A stretch of DNA of 64,000 nt from Nocardioides sp. YR527 (GTDB lineage Bacteria; Actinomycetota; Actinomycetes; Propionibacteriales; Nocardioidaceae), in assembly GCF_900101045.1 (NCBI RefSeq), contig NZ_FNFN01000009.1, positions 124,001 through 188,000 of the forward strand, written 5' to 3'. A program made the position numbers and the translations under genes. Below, piece after piece: positions 50,375 to 59,239 of this stretch (its first letter is position 1; each line of letters opens with the position of its first letter). The notes below the pieces were generated by a model. It searched no databases, had not been told where the DNA came from, and saw only the letters and a list, made by a program, of their open reading frames with translations.

Positions 50375-51169
50375 ATGACCGTCACCGACACCGACACCTT
50401 CGCCCAGGACTGGGCGGCGTGGCACGAGGAGCACGAGAAGAAGCGCGCCTCGGCCCACGGATTCCTCGCGATCACCTCGATCCGCTGGCTCGGCGAGGCG
50501 CCGGAGACGTACGACGACGTGCCGGGCGCCTGGTCGAGCGGCCCCGAGGGCATCGTGGTCTCGCTGGCCCCGGGTGAGTCGCTGGTCGTCGACGGCGTCG
50601 AGATCACCGGCCGGCACTCGTTCGGCGTCATCGACGAGCGCGGCGGGATCACCGCCGAGTTCGGCGATGCGGTCGTCGAGATCGCCCGGCGCGGCGGCAG
50701 CGACATCATCCGCCCCCGCCACCCCGACAACCCGGTCCTGACCGGCTACCAGGGGACGGCGGCGTACGCGCCGGACCCGAGCTGGGCCGTGCCCGGGCGG
50801 TTCGTCGCGTACGCGGCGCCCGTGCCGACCACCGTCGGCTCGGTCGTCGACGGCCTGGAGCACGTCTACGAGGCGGTCGGCGAGATCGAGTTCGAGGTCG
50901 GCGGCGCGGTGCACAGCCTCATCGCCTTCCCCGGCTTCGCGCCCGGCTCGCTGCACGTGCTGTTCGTGGACGAGACCTCGGGCCGGACCACGTACGCCGC
51001 CAACCGCTCGCTCTCCGTCGGTGCACCTGACGCCGACGGCACGGTGGTGGTCGACTTCAACCGCGCGACCAACCTGCCGTGCGCCTACACCGACCACGCC
51101 ACCTGCCCGCTCCCGCCGGCCGGCAACCGGCTCCCGGTCGCGGTCGAGGCGGGGGAGAAGAAGCCCTGA
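50375..51169 (+). CDS. DUF1684 protein of the ABC/monooxygenase cluster
   Basis: 264 residues. HGFLAITSIRWLG, AAYAPDPSWAVPGRF, HVLFVDETSGRTTYAANR and NLPCAYTDHATCPLPPAG match the paralogue at 44189. It follows the binding-protein gene by 17 bases with GGGAGG upstream and is the last gene of the rightward operon. Its conserved place behind the transporter suggests it handles the imported compound, but no activity is known. Confidence 0.87.
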   Translation: MTVTDTDTFAQDWAAWHEEHEKKRASAHGFLAITSIRWLGEAPETYDDVPGAWSSGPEGIVVSLAPGESLVVDGVEITGRHSFGVIDERGGITAEFGDAVVEIARRGGSDIIRPRHPDNPVLTGYQGTAAYAPDPSWAVPGRFVAYAAPVPTTVGSVVDGLEHVYEAVGEIEFEVGGAVHSLIAFPGFAPGSLHVLFVDETSGRTTYAANRSLSVGAPDADGTVVVDFNRATNLPCAYTDHATCPLPPAGNRLPVAVEAGEKKP

Positions 51170-51190
51170 CGCACGCGGCTCGCCGCGGCC

Positions 51191-52318
51191 TCAGTGACCG
51201 CGGCGGGCCCACTCCTCGGCGATCAGCTCGTAGGAGCGGACCCGGTCGGCGTGGTCGTGGGTGATGGTCGTGATGACCAGCTCATCCGCGTCGACAGCGC
51301 GCTGGAGGATCTCCAGCTGGTCGGCGACCTGCGCTGCGGTGCCGACGAACTGGGTGTCGAGGCGGTCCTGGACCAGGGCCCGGTCCGCCTCGGTCCACTC
51401 CCAGGCGCGGGCCTCGTCAGGGGTGGGGAACGGGATGGCGCCCTCGGCGGTGCGGATGGAACGGACCCAGAGGCCATAGCCGGTGGCGAGGTCGCGGGCC
51501 TCCTGCTCGGTCTCGGCGACCACCACGTCGGCCGAGACCGCGACGTGGGGTGCGGTCAGGGTGTCGGAGGGTGCGAAGGCCGTGCGGTAGGAGTGCGCTG
51601 CCTCGAGCACGCCGGAGGGGTTGACGTGGTAGTTCGTCGCGAACCGGAGTCCGCGCTTGCCGGCCACCTCGGCGCTCTCGCCGCCGCTGCTCCCCAGCAC
51701 CCACAGCTCGAGCTCGGCACCCTCGCCAGGGACGACCCGTGCCGGGGTGCCGGCGGCATCCCGGTAGGTGCCGTCGATGAAGGCGAGGATCGTGTCGATC
51801 TGCTCGCCGTAGTCGGCGGAGGTCGCCCCAGGCAGCTGCAGGAGCTCCTTCTGGAGCTGGAACCGCGGCGACCCGAGCAGCCCGCTCGGATCGAACTTGG
51901 GCGGGACGAGCAGTCCCTCCGGGGTGCGTCCGTCGACCAGCTCCACCGGGATCCCCACCGGGCCCGAGGCTCCGGGCCTGCCTCCGGAGCGGCCCAGACC
52001 GAGGTCGATCCGACCGGGGAAGGCGGCGTCGAGCAGCCCGAACTCCTCGATCGTCGACAGCGCCGTCCGGTGTCCCATCAGCACCGCCCCGGAGCCCAGC
52101 CGGATGCGCGAGGTCGCCGCGCCCAGCAGCGCGAGGACCACCGCCGGCGAGGTGCCGGCGACGCCCGGGTTGAGGTGGTGCTCGGCGATCCAGTAGCGGT
52201 GGTAACCGAAGGACTCGGTCGCCTGCGCGAGCGCGACGGCGTTGCGTACGGCATCGGGGCCGGAGGCCCCGGAGGTCACCGGCACGAGATCGAGGACTGA
52301 CAGGGGAGTGCGGCTCAT
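51191..52318 (-). CDS. Luciferase-like (LLM) flavin-dependent monooxygenase 1
   Basis: 375 residues, TIM-barrel LLM fold. SFGYHRYWIAEHHLNPGVAG near residue 45 is the conserved His-His stretch, LLGAATSRIRLGSGAVL the second block, and GRIDLGLGRSGGRPG the third. LWVLGSSGGESAEVAGKRGL is the C-terminal flavin-side motif. It uses reduced FMN and O2 from a separate reductase. It is the last gene of the leftward operon of four LLM genes, with its ATG overlapping the stop of the preceding one (ATGA). Confidence 0.93.
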   Translation of the reverse strand: MSRTPLSVLDLVPVTSGASGPDAVRNAVALAQATESFGYHRYWIAEHHLNPGVAGTSPAVVLALLGAATSRIRLGSGAVLMGHRTALSTIEEFGLLDAAFPGRIDLGLGRSGGRPGASGPVGIPVELVDGRTPEGLLVPPKFDPSGLLGSPRFQLQKELLQLPGATSADYGEQIDTILAFIDGTYRDAAGTPARVVPGEGAELELWVLGSSGGESAEVAGKRGLRFATNYHVNPSGVLEAAHSYRTAFAPSDTLTAPHVAVSADVVVAETEQEARDLATGYGLWVRSIRTAEGAIPFPTPDEARAWEWTEADRALVQDRLDTQFVGTAAQVADQLEILQRAVDADELVITTITHDHADRVRSYELIAEEWARRGH

Positions 52319-53400
52319 CGGTGTGCTCCGATCGTGGAGATGTCCTCGGCCGGGGAGCCCCAGCCCCAGGGAGGGTCGGGGAGAGCGGTCCGCAGCGGTG
52401 CGGCCACCTCGGTGGCGAAGAGCGCCAGGCTGTCGCGGTGCTGCTGCTCGGTCAGGCCGCTGGCGTCCGCCTGGACGTGGACGACCTGGTGCCCGAAGCG
52501 CTCGTGGTAGCGGTGGATCTTCTCGATCACCTGCTGCGGTGATCCGACCAGCGCCGAGGACCGCTCGACGAAGTCCTCCAGGGTCGGGAAGACCGGCTCG
52601 AGCCCGAGACCGGCCTGGAAGGCGAGCTGACCCTCGAAGACCGGCCGATAGGCGGCGTACGCCTCCTGGCTGGTCGGGGCGACGAACAGCCCGGCAGTCC
52701 CGGCGCCGATCGCGATGTCGGCGGGGTCGTGGCCATGGGCCACCCAGCGGTCGCGGTAGTGGTCGACCAGCTCGCCGTAGGGCTCGATCGGGTTGGTGAC
52801 GTTGGCCGAGAACAGCGGGTCGCCGTAGCGCGCGGCGAGGTCGACGGACTCCTTCGAGGTGGCGCTCCCGTGCCACACGCGCACCGGCTGCTGCAGCGGC
52901 CGCGGCCAGACCTCCGCCTCGACCAGCTCCGGGCGGAAGCGAGGGGAGGCGGTGACGCGATCCTGGCGCCACAGCCTCCGGAAGATCTCGTACGACTCCG
53001 CGTTCCGGTCCCACTGGTCCTCGGGCGTCACCTGGAACAGGTCACGCTGCGCGGAGCCGTTGCCCTTGCCGATGATCAGCTCGAGCCGGCCGCCGGCGAG
53101 ATGGTCGAGGGTGGCGTAGTCCTCGTAGGCCCGCACCGGGTCCAGCAGCGCCAGCGTCGTCACCGCGGTGAAGAGCCTGATCCGGCTCGTCAGGGCGGCC
53201 AGGTGGGAGAGGACCACCGTCGGGGAGGAGGAGATGAACGGCCGTTCGTGCCGCTCGCCGACCCCGAACCCGTCGAACCCGAGCTCCTCGGCGAGGACGG
53301 CGTTGGCGATCACCTCCTGGAACCTGTCGTACGTCGTCTTCTGCTGCCCCGTCGCCGGATCGGGCCGGTGGACGATGAGCGTGATGGCCAGGAACCTCAT
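52315..53400 (-). CDS. Luciferase-like (LLM) flavin-dependent monooxygenase 2
   Basis: 361 residues. FDGFGVGERHERPFISSSPT, LAALTSRIRLFTAVTTLALL and RLELIIGKGNGSAQRDLFQV follow the LLM pattern; VWHGSATSKESVDLAARYGD is the C-terminal block. It resembles alkanal/alkanesulfonate-type monooxygenases and needs FMNH2 from elsewhere. Start and end overlap both neighbours by ATGA, so the operon is translationally coupled. Confidence 0.92.
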   Translation of the reverse strand: MRFLAITLIVHRPDPATGQQKTTYDRFQEVIANAVLAEELGFDGFGVGERHERPFISSSPTVVLSHLAALTSRIRLFTAVTTLALLDPVRAYEDYATLDHLAGGRLELIIGKGNGSAQRDLFQVTPEDQWDRNAESYEIFRRLWRQDRVTASPRFRPELVEAEVWPRPLQQPVRVWHGSATSKESVDLAARYGDPLFSANVTNPIEPYGELVDHYRDRWVAHGHDPADIAIGAGTAGLFVAPTSQEAYAAYRPVFEGQLAFQAGLGLEPVFPTLEDFVERSSALVGSPQQVIEKIHRYHERFGHQVVHVQADASGLTEQQHRDSLALFATEVAAPLRTALPDPPWGWGSPAEDISTIGAHR

Positions 53401-54776
53401 CTGGTCGGCTCCCTCAGGCCGAGATTCTCGCGGAGCGTGGTCCCCTCGTACGCGGTGCGGAAGACGCCGCGCTCCTGGAGCAGTGGCACGACATGGTCGA
53501 CGAAGGGTGCCAGGCCGCCCGGGGTGATGTGGGAGACCAGGATGTAGCCGTCGGCGGCGTCGTTCTGCACGTAGGTGTCGATCGTGTCGGCGATCGTCTC
53601 CGCCGAGCCGATGAAGCTCTGGCGGCCGGTGACCTCGACGATCGTCTCGCGGGTGCTCAGGCCCTTCGACTGGGAGATCGCCCGCCACCGCTCGGCCTGC
53701 TCCAACCGGTCGCCGTGCGAACGGGCGCTGGCGCGGCCCTTGGCGATCAGGTCGTCGTTCTCCGAGGGGTCGACGGTCGGGAGCGGGCCGTCGGGGTCGT
53801 GGTCGGAGAGGTCGCGGTTCCACAGCTGCTCGAGCAGCTTGATCGCGGTCGCGGGGGAGACCTGCTGCAGCCGGATCTCCCGGGCCAGCTCGACGGCCTC
53901 GGCGTCGGTGTCGGCGAGCACGAAGGTGGCCGCGGGCAGGATCAGCAGATCTTCCGGGCGCCGCCCGAACCGTTCCAGGCGTCCCTTCACGTCGACGTAG
54001 AACCGCTGGCCGTCCTCGAGGTGGCTGTGCCGGGAGAAGATCGCGTCGGCCTTCTGCGCGGCGAAGTCGCGACCCTCCTCGGAGTCACCGGCCTGGAAGA
54101 TCACCGGGCGGCCCTGCGGGCTGCGCGGGACGTTGAACCGGCCGCTGATGTCGAACTGCGAGTCGTGGTGCTCGAACGCGCCCGGTGCCGGTGTGGACAG
54201 CGGTGTCGACAGGAAGGCACCGGTGGCCTGGTCGGCGAGGATCTCGTCGCCCTTCCAGGTGTCCCACAGCCGGGTCGCGGCGTCGAGGAACGTCCGGGCC
54301 CGCTCGTAGCGCTCGCCCTGCGGCAGGTAGCCCCCACGCCGGAAGTTCTCGCCGGTGAACGCGTCCCAGGAGGTGACCACGTTCCACGCGGCCCGCCCGT
54401 CGGAGAGGTGGTCCAGGGAGGCGAACTGACGGGCCACCTCGTAGGGCTCGTTGAAGGTCGAGTTGATCGTGCCGGTCAGGCCGAGATGCTCGGTGACCGC
54501 CGCGAGCGCGGCCAGGATCGTGAACGTGTCCGGCCGCCCGACCACGTCGAGGTCGTAGATCTCCCCGGCCTGCTCGCGCAGCCGCAGCCCCTCGGCGAGG
54601 AACATGAAGTCGAACAGGCCGCGCTCGGCGATCTGCGCGAACTCGACGAACGAGTCGAACTCGATGTGGCTGCCCGACGCCGGGTCGCTCCACACGGTCG
54701 TGTTGTTGACCCCGGGGAAGTGGGCGGCGAGGTGGACCTGCTTCTTCGGCCTGTCGTTGCTGCGCGGCGTGCTCAT
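53397..54776 (-). CDS. NtaA/SnaA/DszA-family flavin monooxygenase
   Basis: 459 residues, longer than the other LLM proteins, as is usual for this subfamily. HFPGVNNTTVWSDPASGSHI near the start, GTINSTFNEPYEVARQFASL, GRAAWNVVTSWDAFTGENF, and PVIFQAGDSEEGRDFAAQKA are characteristic of nitrilotriacetate, sulfone and N-acetyl-S-succinocysteine monooxygenases. The substrate class is therefore an N- or S-substituted small acid. FMNH2 dependent. Third gene from the operon's promoter side, overlapped on both sides (ATGA). Confidence 0.93.
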   Translation of the reverse strand: MSTPRSNDRPKKQVHLAAHFPGVNNTTVWSDPASGSHIEFDSFVEFAQIAERGLFDFMFLAEGLRLREQAGEIYDLDVVGRPDTFTILAALAAVTEHLGLTGTINSTFNEPYEVARQFASLDHLSDGRAAWNVVTSWDAFTGENFRRGGYLPQGERYERARTFLDAATRLWDTWKGDEILADQATGAFLSTPLSTPAPGAFEHHDSQFDISGRFNVPRSPQGRPVIFQAGDSEEGRDFAAQKADAIFSRHSHLEDGQRFYVDVKGRLERFGRRPEDLLILPAATFVLADTDAEAVELAREIRLQQVSPATAIKLLEQLWNRDLSDHDPDGPLPTVDPSENDDLIAKGRASARSHGDRLEQAERWRAISQSKGLSTRETIVEVTGRQSFIGSAETIADTIDTYVQNDAADGYILVSHITPGGLAPFVDHVVPLLQERGVFRTAYEGTTLRENLGLREPTR

Positions 54777-55999
54777 GCGGGCGTCCCCTCGGTGGTGGCG
54801 TAGCGGCTGGTGGGACGCGGCAGACCGAGCGCGCCCCGCAGGGTCGCCTCGTCGTACGCATCGTGGAAGAGCCCGCGTCTCTGCAGCTCGGGCACGAGCC
54901 GGCGGGTGATCTGCTCCAGGTCGTCGGGGAGCACCGCCGGCCGCAGCCGGAACCCGGCGAGCCCGGCGGCGTGCCAGGTCGCGAGCAGGTCGGCGAGGCC
55001 CTCCGGAGTGCCGGCGAAGACCAGGGCGTCCGAGGCGTACGCAGCCCCGGCTGCCTCGTCCAGGCGAGCCAGCCGCTCCCGGGCACCGTGCTCGGTCTCG
55101 TCGAGGAGGACGACGACGTCGCCGAAGACGTGGACCGTCTCGCCGGCACGTCCGGCGGCGTCCTGCGCGGCCCGGATCTCGGCGGTGATCGAGGCGATGT
55201 CGGCCGCCGTCCGAGGCGTCACGAACCCGACGTCGGCCGAGGTCCCGACGAGCTCGAACGGACGGTCGCGGTGGGCGAGAGCGGCCACGACCGGCTGTCC
55301 CTGCGGCGGCCGCGGGGTGATCGATGGCCCCTTCACCTCGAAGTAGCGGCCCTCGAAGTCGATGTAGTGGATCTTGTCCCGGTCGACGAACCGTCCGGTC
55401 GGGACGTCGCGGATCTCCGCGTCGTCCTCCCAGGAGTCCCACAGCCGTCGCAGGACCTCGACGTAGTCGGCCGCCTCGGCGAACGCGTCCCGGATCAGCT
55501 CCTGCCCTTCGGGGGAGCCGAGGGCGGCGTACGAGATCTCCGGGAACTCGCGCCGGCCGAACAGCGCCGCGTCCCGCGGTCGCGGCGCCACCTGCACACG
55601 TACGCCGGCTCGGCCGCGGCTGACGTAGTCCAGCGTCGCGATCGCCTTGCTGAGATGGAACGGCTCGGTGTGGGTCACGACCGCCGTCGGCACGATGCCG
55701 ATGTGCCTGGTCAGTGGTGCGATCCGGGACGCGATCAGCACCGCGTCGAGCCGCCCGCGCACCCGGTCGGTGCGGTCGTCGTCCTCGGCGCCGAATGGCG
55801 AGTCGGTCTGGATCGAGAGCGAGTCCTCGATCGTGACGAAGTCCAGCAGGCCGGCCTCGGCCTCCCGGACGAGACCGGCCCAGTAGCCGGGTTTCAGCAG
55901 ATCCGCGGGCCGTGCGTTCGGCTCTCGCCAAGCGGCCGGGTGCCACCCGGCGCCGTCGAGAGCTACGGCGAGTCGAAGACGAGGTGTGGGCGCGCTCAT
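54773..55999 (-). CDS. Luciferase-like (LLM) flavin-dependent monooxygenase 3
   Basis: 408 residues. AWREPNARPADLLKPGYWAG is the N-terminal part, LIASRIAPLTRHIGIVPTAV the barrel strand, and KAIATLDYVSRGRAGVRVQV the third block. It again resembles the NtaA/SnaA branch. First of the four LLM genes; its ATG lies 27 bases after the stop of the MFS gene on the same strand, so either a short promoter or read-through from the MFS gene drives the operon. Confidence 0.92.
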   Translation of the reverse strand: MSAPTPRLRLAVALDGAGWHPAAWREPNARPADLLKPGYWAGLVREAEAGLLDFVTIEDSLSIQTDSPFGAEDDDRTDRVRGRLDAVLIASRIAPLTRHIGIVPTAVVTHTEPFHLSKAIATLDYVSRGRAGVRVQVAPRPRDAALFGRREFPEISYAALGSPEGQELIRDAFAEAADYVEVLRRLWDSWEDDAEIRDVPTGRFVDRDKIHYIDFEGRYFEVKGPSITPRPPQGQPVVAALAHRDRPFELVGTSADVGFVTPRTAADIASITAEIRAAQDAAGRAGETVHVFGDVVVLLDETEHGARERLARLDEAAGAAYASDALVFAGTPEGLADLLATWHAAGLAGFRLRPAVLPDDLEQITRRLVPELQRRGLFHDAYDEATLRGALGLPRPTSRYATTEGTPA

Positions 56000-56026
56000 G
56001 AGTAAAAGTCTACTGACTTCATCAAC
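56000..56026 (-). promoter_or_regulatory. Short gap with inverted repeat before the LLM operon
   Basis: AAGTC-TACT-GACTT is an exact inverted repeat of five-base arms (within AGTAAAAGTCTACTGACTTC). On the minus strand TTGATG stands before and TTTTACT after it, a possible -35/-10 pair giving a very short leader. The core GTCTACTGA recurs upstream of the HxlR gene near 60.40 kb. Weak, but worth noting. Confidence 0.35.
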
Positions 56027-57448
56027 TTAGTGTGGAGAGTTTCGGAGGATGGACGGCGAGCGGGGCAGTCCGACTGCCACGAGCAGCGCCGCGACCAGGA
56101 CCAGTCCCGCGTTGACCGCGATGGCCACGTGGAGAGCACCGAGCGAGGCGACTCCGCCGGCGGCGGTGGCGACGGTGGACATGATCGGGATGCCGAGCGC
56201 GATCGCGACCTGCTGGGTCATCATCGCCAGCCCGGTGGCCAGGCCCTGCTCGTGGTCGGGGAGCCCGGAGGTCGCCGCGACCATGAACCCGACGATCGCG
56301 GCGACGTGTCCGATGGCGCCGATGAAGTTCATCAGGCCGAGGAACCACAGCCAGCCGACCGAGGGTCCGATCAGGACGAGCGCGCCGGTGGTGACCGCCT
56401 GGATCGCGAGTCCGCCGGCCACGGTGTTGCGTACGCCGAAGGCCTCGATCACCCGCGAGCCGACGGATCCGCCGATGATCGCGCCCGCCCCCATCGCGAC
56501 GAGCATCAGGCCGGTCTGCAGGGCGTCGAGGCCGAGGACGTGCTGCAGATACATCGTCAGCACGAAGACCAGCGACGACTCGAAGGCGAAGGTCGCGAAG
56601 CCGGCGATGTTGCCGAACCCGATCGTGCGCCGGGTGAGGATCTGCAGCGGCACCAGCGGGTGCGGGTGGGTCGACTCGGCCCGCCAGAACGCGACCAGCA
56701 GCACCACTGCGACCAGGATCGACGCCAGGCCCCACACGTCGGCGATGCCCGCCTCACCCAGCCGAGTCGCGCCGTAGACCAGCGCGAGCAGCCCGGTCGT
56801 CACCAGCACGGCGCCCGGGAGGTCGAGCCGCGACCGTTCCCGGTCGGCGGAGTCACGCAGCACGAACGGCGCGACGGCGACCACCAGCAGCGCGATCGGC
56901 ACGTTGACCAGGAACGCCCAGCGCCACGACAGCAGATCGGTGAGCACGCCACCCAGCACCGCCCCGGCGGTGAACCCGGTCGACATCACCACGCTGTTCA
57001 ACCCGAGCGCGCGCTGGCGCAGCGGTCCCTCGGGGAAGGAGACGGTGAGCAAGGACAGCGCCGCCGGGGTGACCGCGGCGGTCGCCAGACCCTGGGCGAC
57101 CCGGGCCGTGAGCAGCAGCTCGGGTGAGGTGGCGACCCCGCCGAGCAGCGAGGCGGCGCCCAGCGCGACCATGCCGATCAGGAAGACCCGGCGTCGGCCG
57201 ACGTAGTCGCCGATCCGGCCGAAGAGCAGCGTGAACCCGGCCGCGCACAGTGCGAAGGCGGTCGCGATCCACTGCACGTGGGCCTCGGCGAAGCCGAGGT
57301 CCACGCCGACGGTCGGCAGCGCCACGTTGAGGATCGAGAAGTCGACGGTGAGGGTGAACTGGGAGGCGAGCAGCAGCAGGAGCACCAGCAGCTGTCCGCG
57401 GCTCATGGTGGCCTGGCGTACGGGCTCGGCCTGGGTGATCGTGGTCAT
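56027..57448 (-). CDS. MFS drug/proton antiporter (DHA2 family)
   Basis: 473 residues with about 14 hydrophobic segments. LTVDFSILNVALPTVGVDLG holds the DHA2 motif C region, FGRIGDYVGRRRVFLIG the motif A loop, and GFTAGAVLGGVLTDLLSWRW the motif C Gly pattern. It likely exports a toxic compound with proton uptake. The ATG at 57448 is used because upstream residues lack membrane or protein-like character. It is divergent from an XRE regulator across a 118-base gap with a clear palindrome. Confidence 0.92.
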   Translation of the reverse strand: MTTITQAEPVRQATMSRGQLLVLLLLLASQFTLTVDFSILNVALPTVGVDLGFAEAHVQWIATAFALCAAGFTLLFGRIGDYVGRRRVFLIGMVALGAASLLGGVATSPELLLTARVAQGLATAAVTPAALSLLTVSFPEGPLRQRALGLNSVVMSTGFTAGAVLGGVLTDLLSWRWAFLVNVPIALLVVAVAPFVLRDSADRERSRLDLPGAVLVTTGLLALVYGATRLGEAGIADVWGLASILVAVVLLVAFWRAESTHPHPLVPLQILTRRTIGFGNIAGFATFAFESSLVFVLTMYLQHVLGLDALQTGLMLVAMGAGAIIGGSVGSRVIEAFGVRNTVAGGLAIQAVTTGALVLIGPSVGWLWFLGLMNFIGAIGHVAAIVGFMVAATSGLPDHEQGLATGLAMMTQQVAIALGIPIMSTVATAAGGVASLGALHVAIAVNAGLVLVAALLVAVGLPRSPSILRNSPH

Positions 57449-57512
57449 GACGCCAACGCTCCGGCAGCCGGCGTACGTCAGCCAGACACCTGTCCTGCCA
57501 CCCATCCGCGTG

Positions 57513-57527
57513 CCTGTCACTGACAGG
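57513..57527. promoter_or_regulatory. Operator palindrome between MFS and XRE genes
   Basis: CCTGTCA-C-TGACAGG is a perfect 15-base palindrome in the gap of two divergent genes. A related half, ACACCTGTCC, occurs at 57486-57495. Probably bound by the XRE regulator to control both promoters. Confidence 0.65.
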
Positions 57528-57566
57528 GTCAGGAAGAAATCGCCGGTCGGCCGCACTATAGGAACC

Positions 57567-58394
57567 ATGACGACCGAGCTCGGAGAGTTCCTGCGCAGCC
57601 GCCGGGCGGCGATCAGTCCCGAGGACGCCGGGCTGGTGTCCTACGGCGCCCGCCGTGTGCCCGGGCTTCGGCGTGAGGAGCTGGCGATGCTGGCCGGCGT
57701 CTCGCCGACCTACTACACCCGGCTCGAGCAGGCCGACCACCACAATGCCTCCGACTCGGTGGTCGACGCGCTCGCCCGCGCGCTGCGGCTCAGTGCCGAG
57801 GAGCGTGTCCACCTACGGAGGCTGGCGCGGCCGGTCGAGACGGTGTCGGCGAGCGGCCGCGACGAGGAGCCGCGCCCGACCGCGGTGGCGATGCTGATGG
57901 ACTATCCCGGACCGGCGCTCATCACCGACCACGCCAACTACGTGCTCGCCTGGAACGACCTCGGGCACCGCCTCTTCGGCCACGGGCTGGACTTCGATGC
58001 GCCTTTCGCCGGTCGGCCGAAGCGGCCCAACATGATCCGGCGGTTCTTCCTCGAGCCGGGTGGGTCCGAGCTCTTCGTCGACCCCGAGGGCACCGCGCTG
58101 CAGATGGTCGGCTTCCTGCGCTACTCCTCGGGCCTGCACCCCGAGGACCACATCCTCAGCTGCCTGGTCGGCGAGCTCGTCCAGCGCAGCGACCTGTTCG
58201 CCGAGCTGTGGGCCGAGCATCCGGTGATGGACTGCGGCTACGGGATCAAGCGATTGCGGCATCCGGTCGCGGGGCGGCTGGATCTGGCGTACGAGGCGAT
58301 GGTGTTGCCCGAGACCAGCCAGCGCATCGTGCTCTACCGGGCCGAGCCCGGATCGCCGTCAGCGGACGCGCTGGAACGGCTTCACAACCCCTAG
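57567..58394 (+). CDS. XRE regulator with MmyB-like ligand domain
   Basis: 275 residues. The helix-turn-helix lies at about residues 10-80 (RRVPGLRREELAMLAGVSPT, YYTRLEQADHHNASDSVVDA), followed by an MmyB-type PAS-like domain (LITDHANYVLAWNDLGHRLF). This combination is common in actinobacteria and controls neighbouring oxidoreductase or efflux genes. The stop shares CTAG with the stop of the converging AraC gene. It probably represses or activates the MFS and LLM genes. Confidence 0.92.
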   Translation: MTTELGEFLRSRRAAISPEDAGLVSYGARRVPGLRREELAMLAGVSPTYYTRLEQADHHNASDSVVDALARALRLSAEERVHLRRLARPVETVSASGRDEEPRPTAVAMLMDYPGPALITDHANYVLAWNDLGHRLFGHGLDFDAPFAGRPKRPNMIRRFFLEPGGSELFVDPEGTALQMVGFLRYSSGLHPEDHILSCLVGELVQRSDLFAELWAEHPVMDCGYGIKRLRHPVAGRLDLAYEAMVLPETSQRIVLYRAEPGSPSADALERLHNP

Positions 58395-59176
58395 AGATCC
58401 TTGGCGTAGGTCGCCGGGGGAGCGCCGACGACATCCCGGAACGTACGCACCAGGTGGGCCTGGTCGCTGAAGTCCAGCTCCGCGGCGACCGCGGCCCAGT
58501 CGACGTCACCGGAATGGGCGCGGGCGGCGACCTCGAGCACGCGGAACCGCTGCACGACCCACTTCGGGCCGATCCCGACGTACTCGCTGAACAGGCGCTG
58601 CAGCGACCGCAGGCTCAGGCCGGCGTGGTCGGCGAGCTGCTCGGCCCGGGTGATCGAGCGGTCCTCCTCGGCGAGGGCCGCCCAGCGGCGTACGTCCTCG
58701 GCGACGGGATCGCTCGGGAGGCCGACGTCGAGGAGGTAGGCCTCCATCGCGGCGGCCATCTCCGCCGGGTCCGTCGAGGTGAGGATCCGCTCGGCCGTCG
58801 GCCGGTCGTCGACACCGAGCAGCTCCTGCGCCGGGACGACCTGGTCGGCGATCGCGCTGACCCGGCTGCCGAGCACCGGACGGAAGAGGCCGGGCAGGAA
58901 CGAGACGCCGAGAGTGTGCCCGCGGCCGGTGAGGTGCCGGACGAACGGGCGTCGGCCGATGCCGTGCACCAGCAGCCGGCCGTCCTCGGCGGCGACATGG
59001 ATCCGGGGCTGCGGGATGACCTGCTGGTCGTGCGGCTGGGCGAGGTCCCAGCCGACGTACCAGTGATAGTCCACGTGGCCCGCGATCTCGGGCGACGGCT
59101 CGAACCGCTCGGTGGTGATCGCCCTGGCGGCCGTCACCGGCCGCACGATCGCATCCGGGTAGCCCCTGCTCTCCAT
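58391..59176 (-). CDS. AraC-family regulator
   Basis: 261 residues. A C-terminal double helix-turn-helix at about residues 165-255 (LADHAGLSLRSLQRLFSEYV, VAAELDFSDQAHLVRTFRDV, VGAPPATYAKDL) follows an N-terminal domain with DYHWYVGWDLAQPHDQQVIP, seen in regulators with a cupin-like sensor. The gene is divergent from the DUF3224 gene, 63 bases apart, and may control it. Confidence 0.9.
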   Translation of the reverse strand: MESRGYPDAIVRPVTAARAITTERFEPSPEIAGHVDYHWYVGWDLAQPHDQQVIPQPRIHVAAEDGRLLVHGIGRRPFVRHLTGRGHTLGVSFLPGLFRPVLGSRVSAIADQVVPAQELLGVDDRPTAERILTSTDPAEMAAAMEAYLLDVGLPSDPVAEDVRRWAALAEEDRSITRAEQLADHAGLSLRSLQRLFSEYVGIGPKWVVQRFRVLEVAARAHSGDVDWAAVAAELDFSDQAHLVRTFRDVVGAPPATYAKDL

Positions 59177-59239
59177 GCCGCCAACGATATGGCGCGTTCC
59201 TTCAATCCCGCGCCCCTGGTGCCGGAGCAGGCTGGACCC

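Noticed and set aside
58391..58394. Possible frameshift linking the XRE and AraC genes
   Set aside because: The two genes converge and simply share CTAG, which reads as a stop on both strands.
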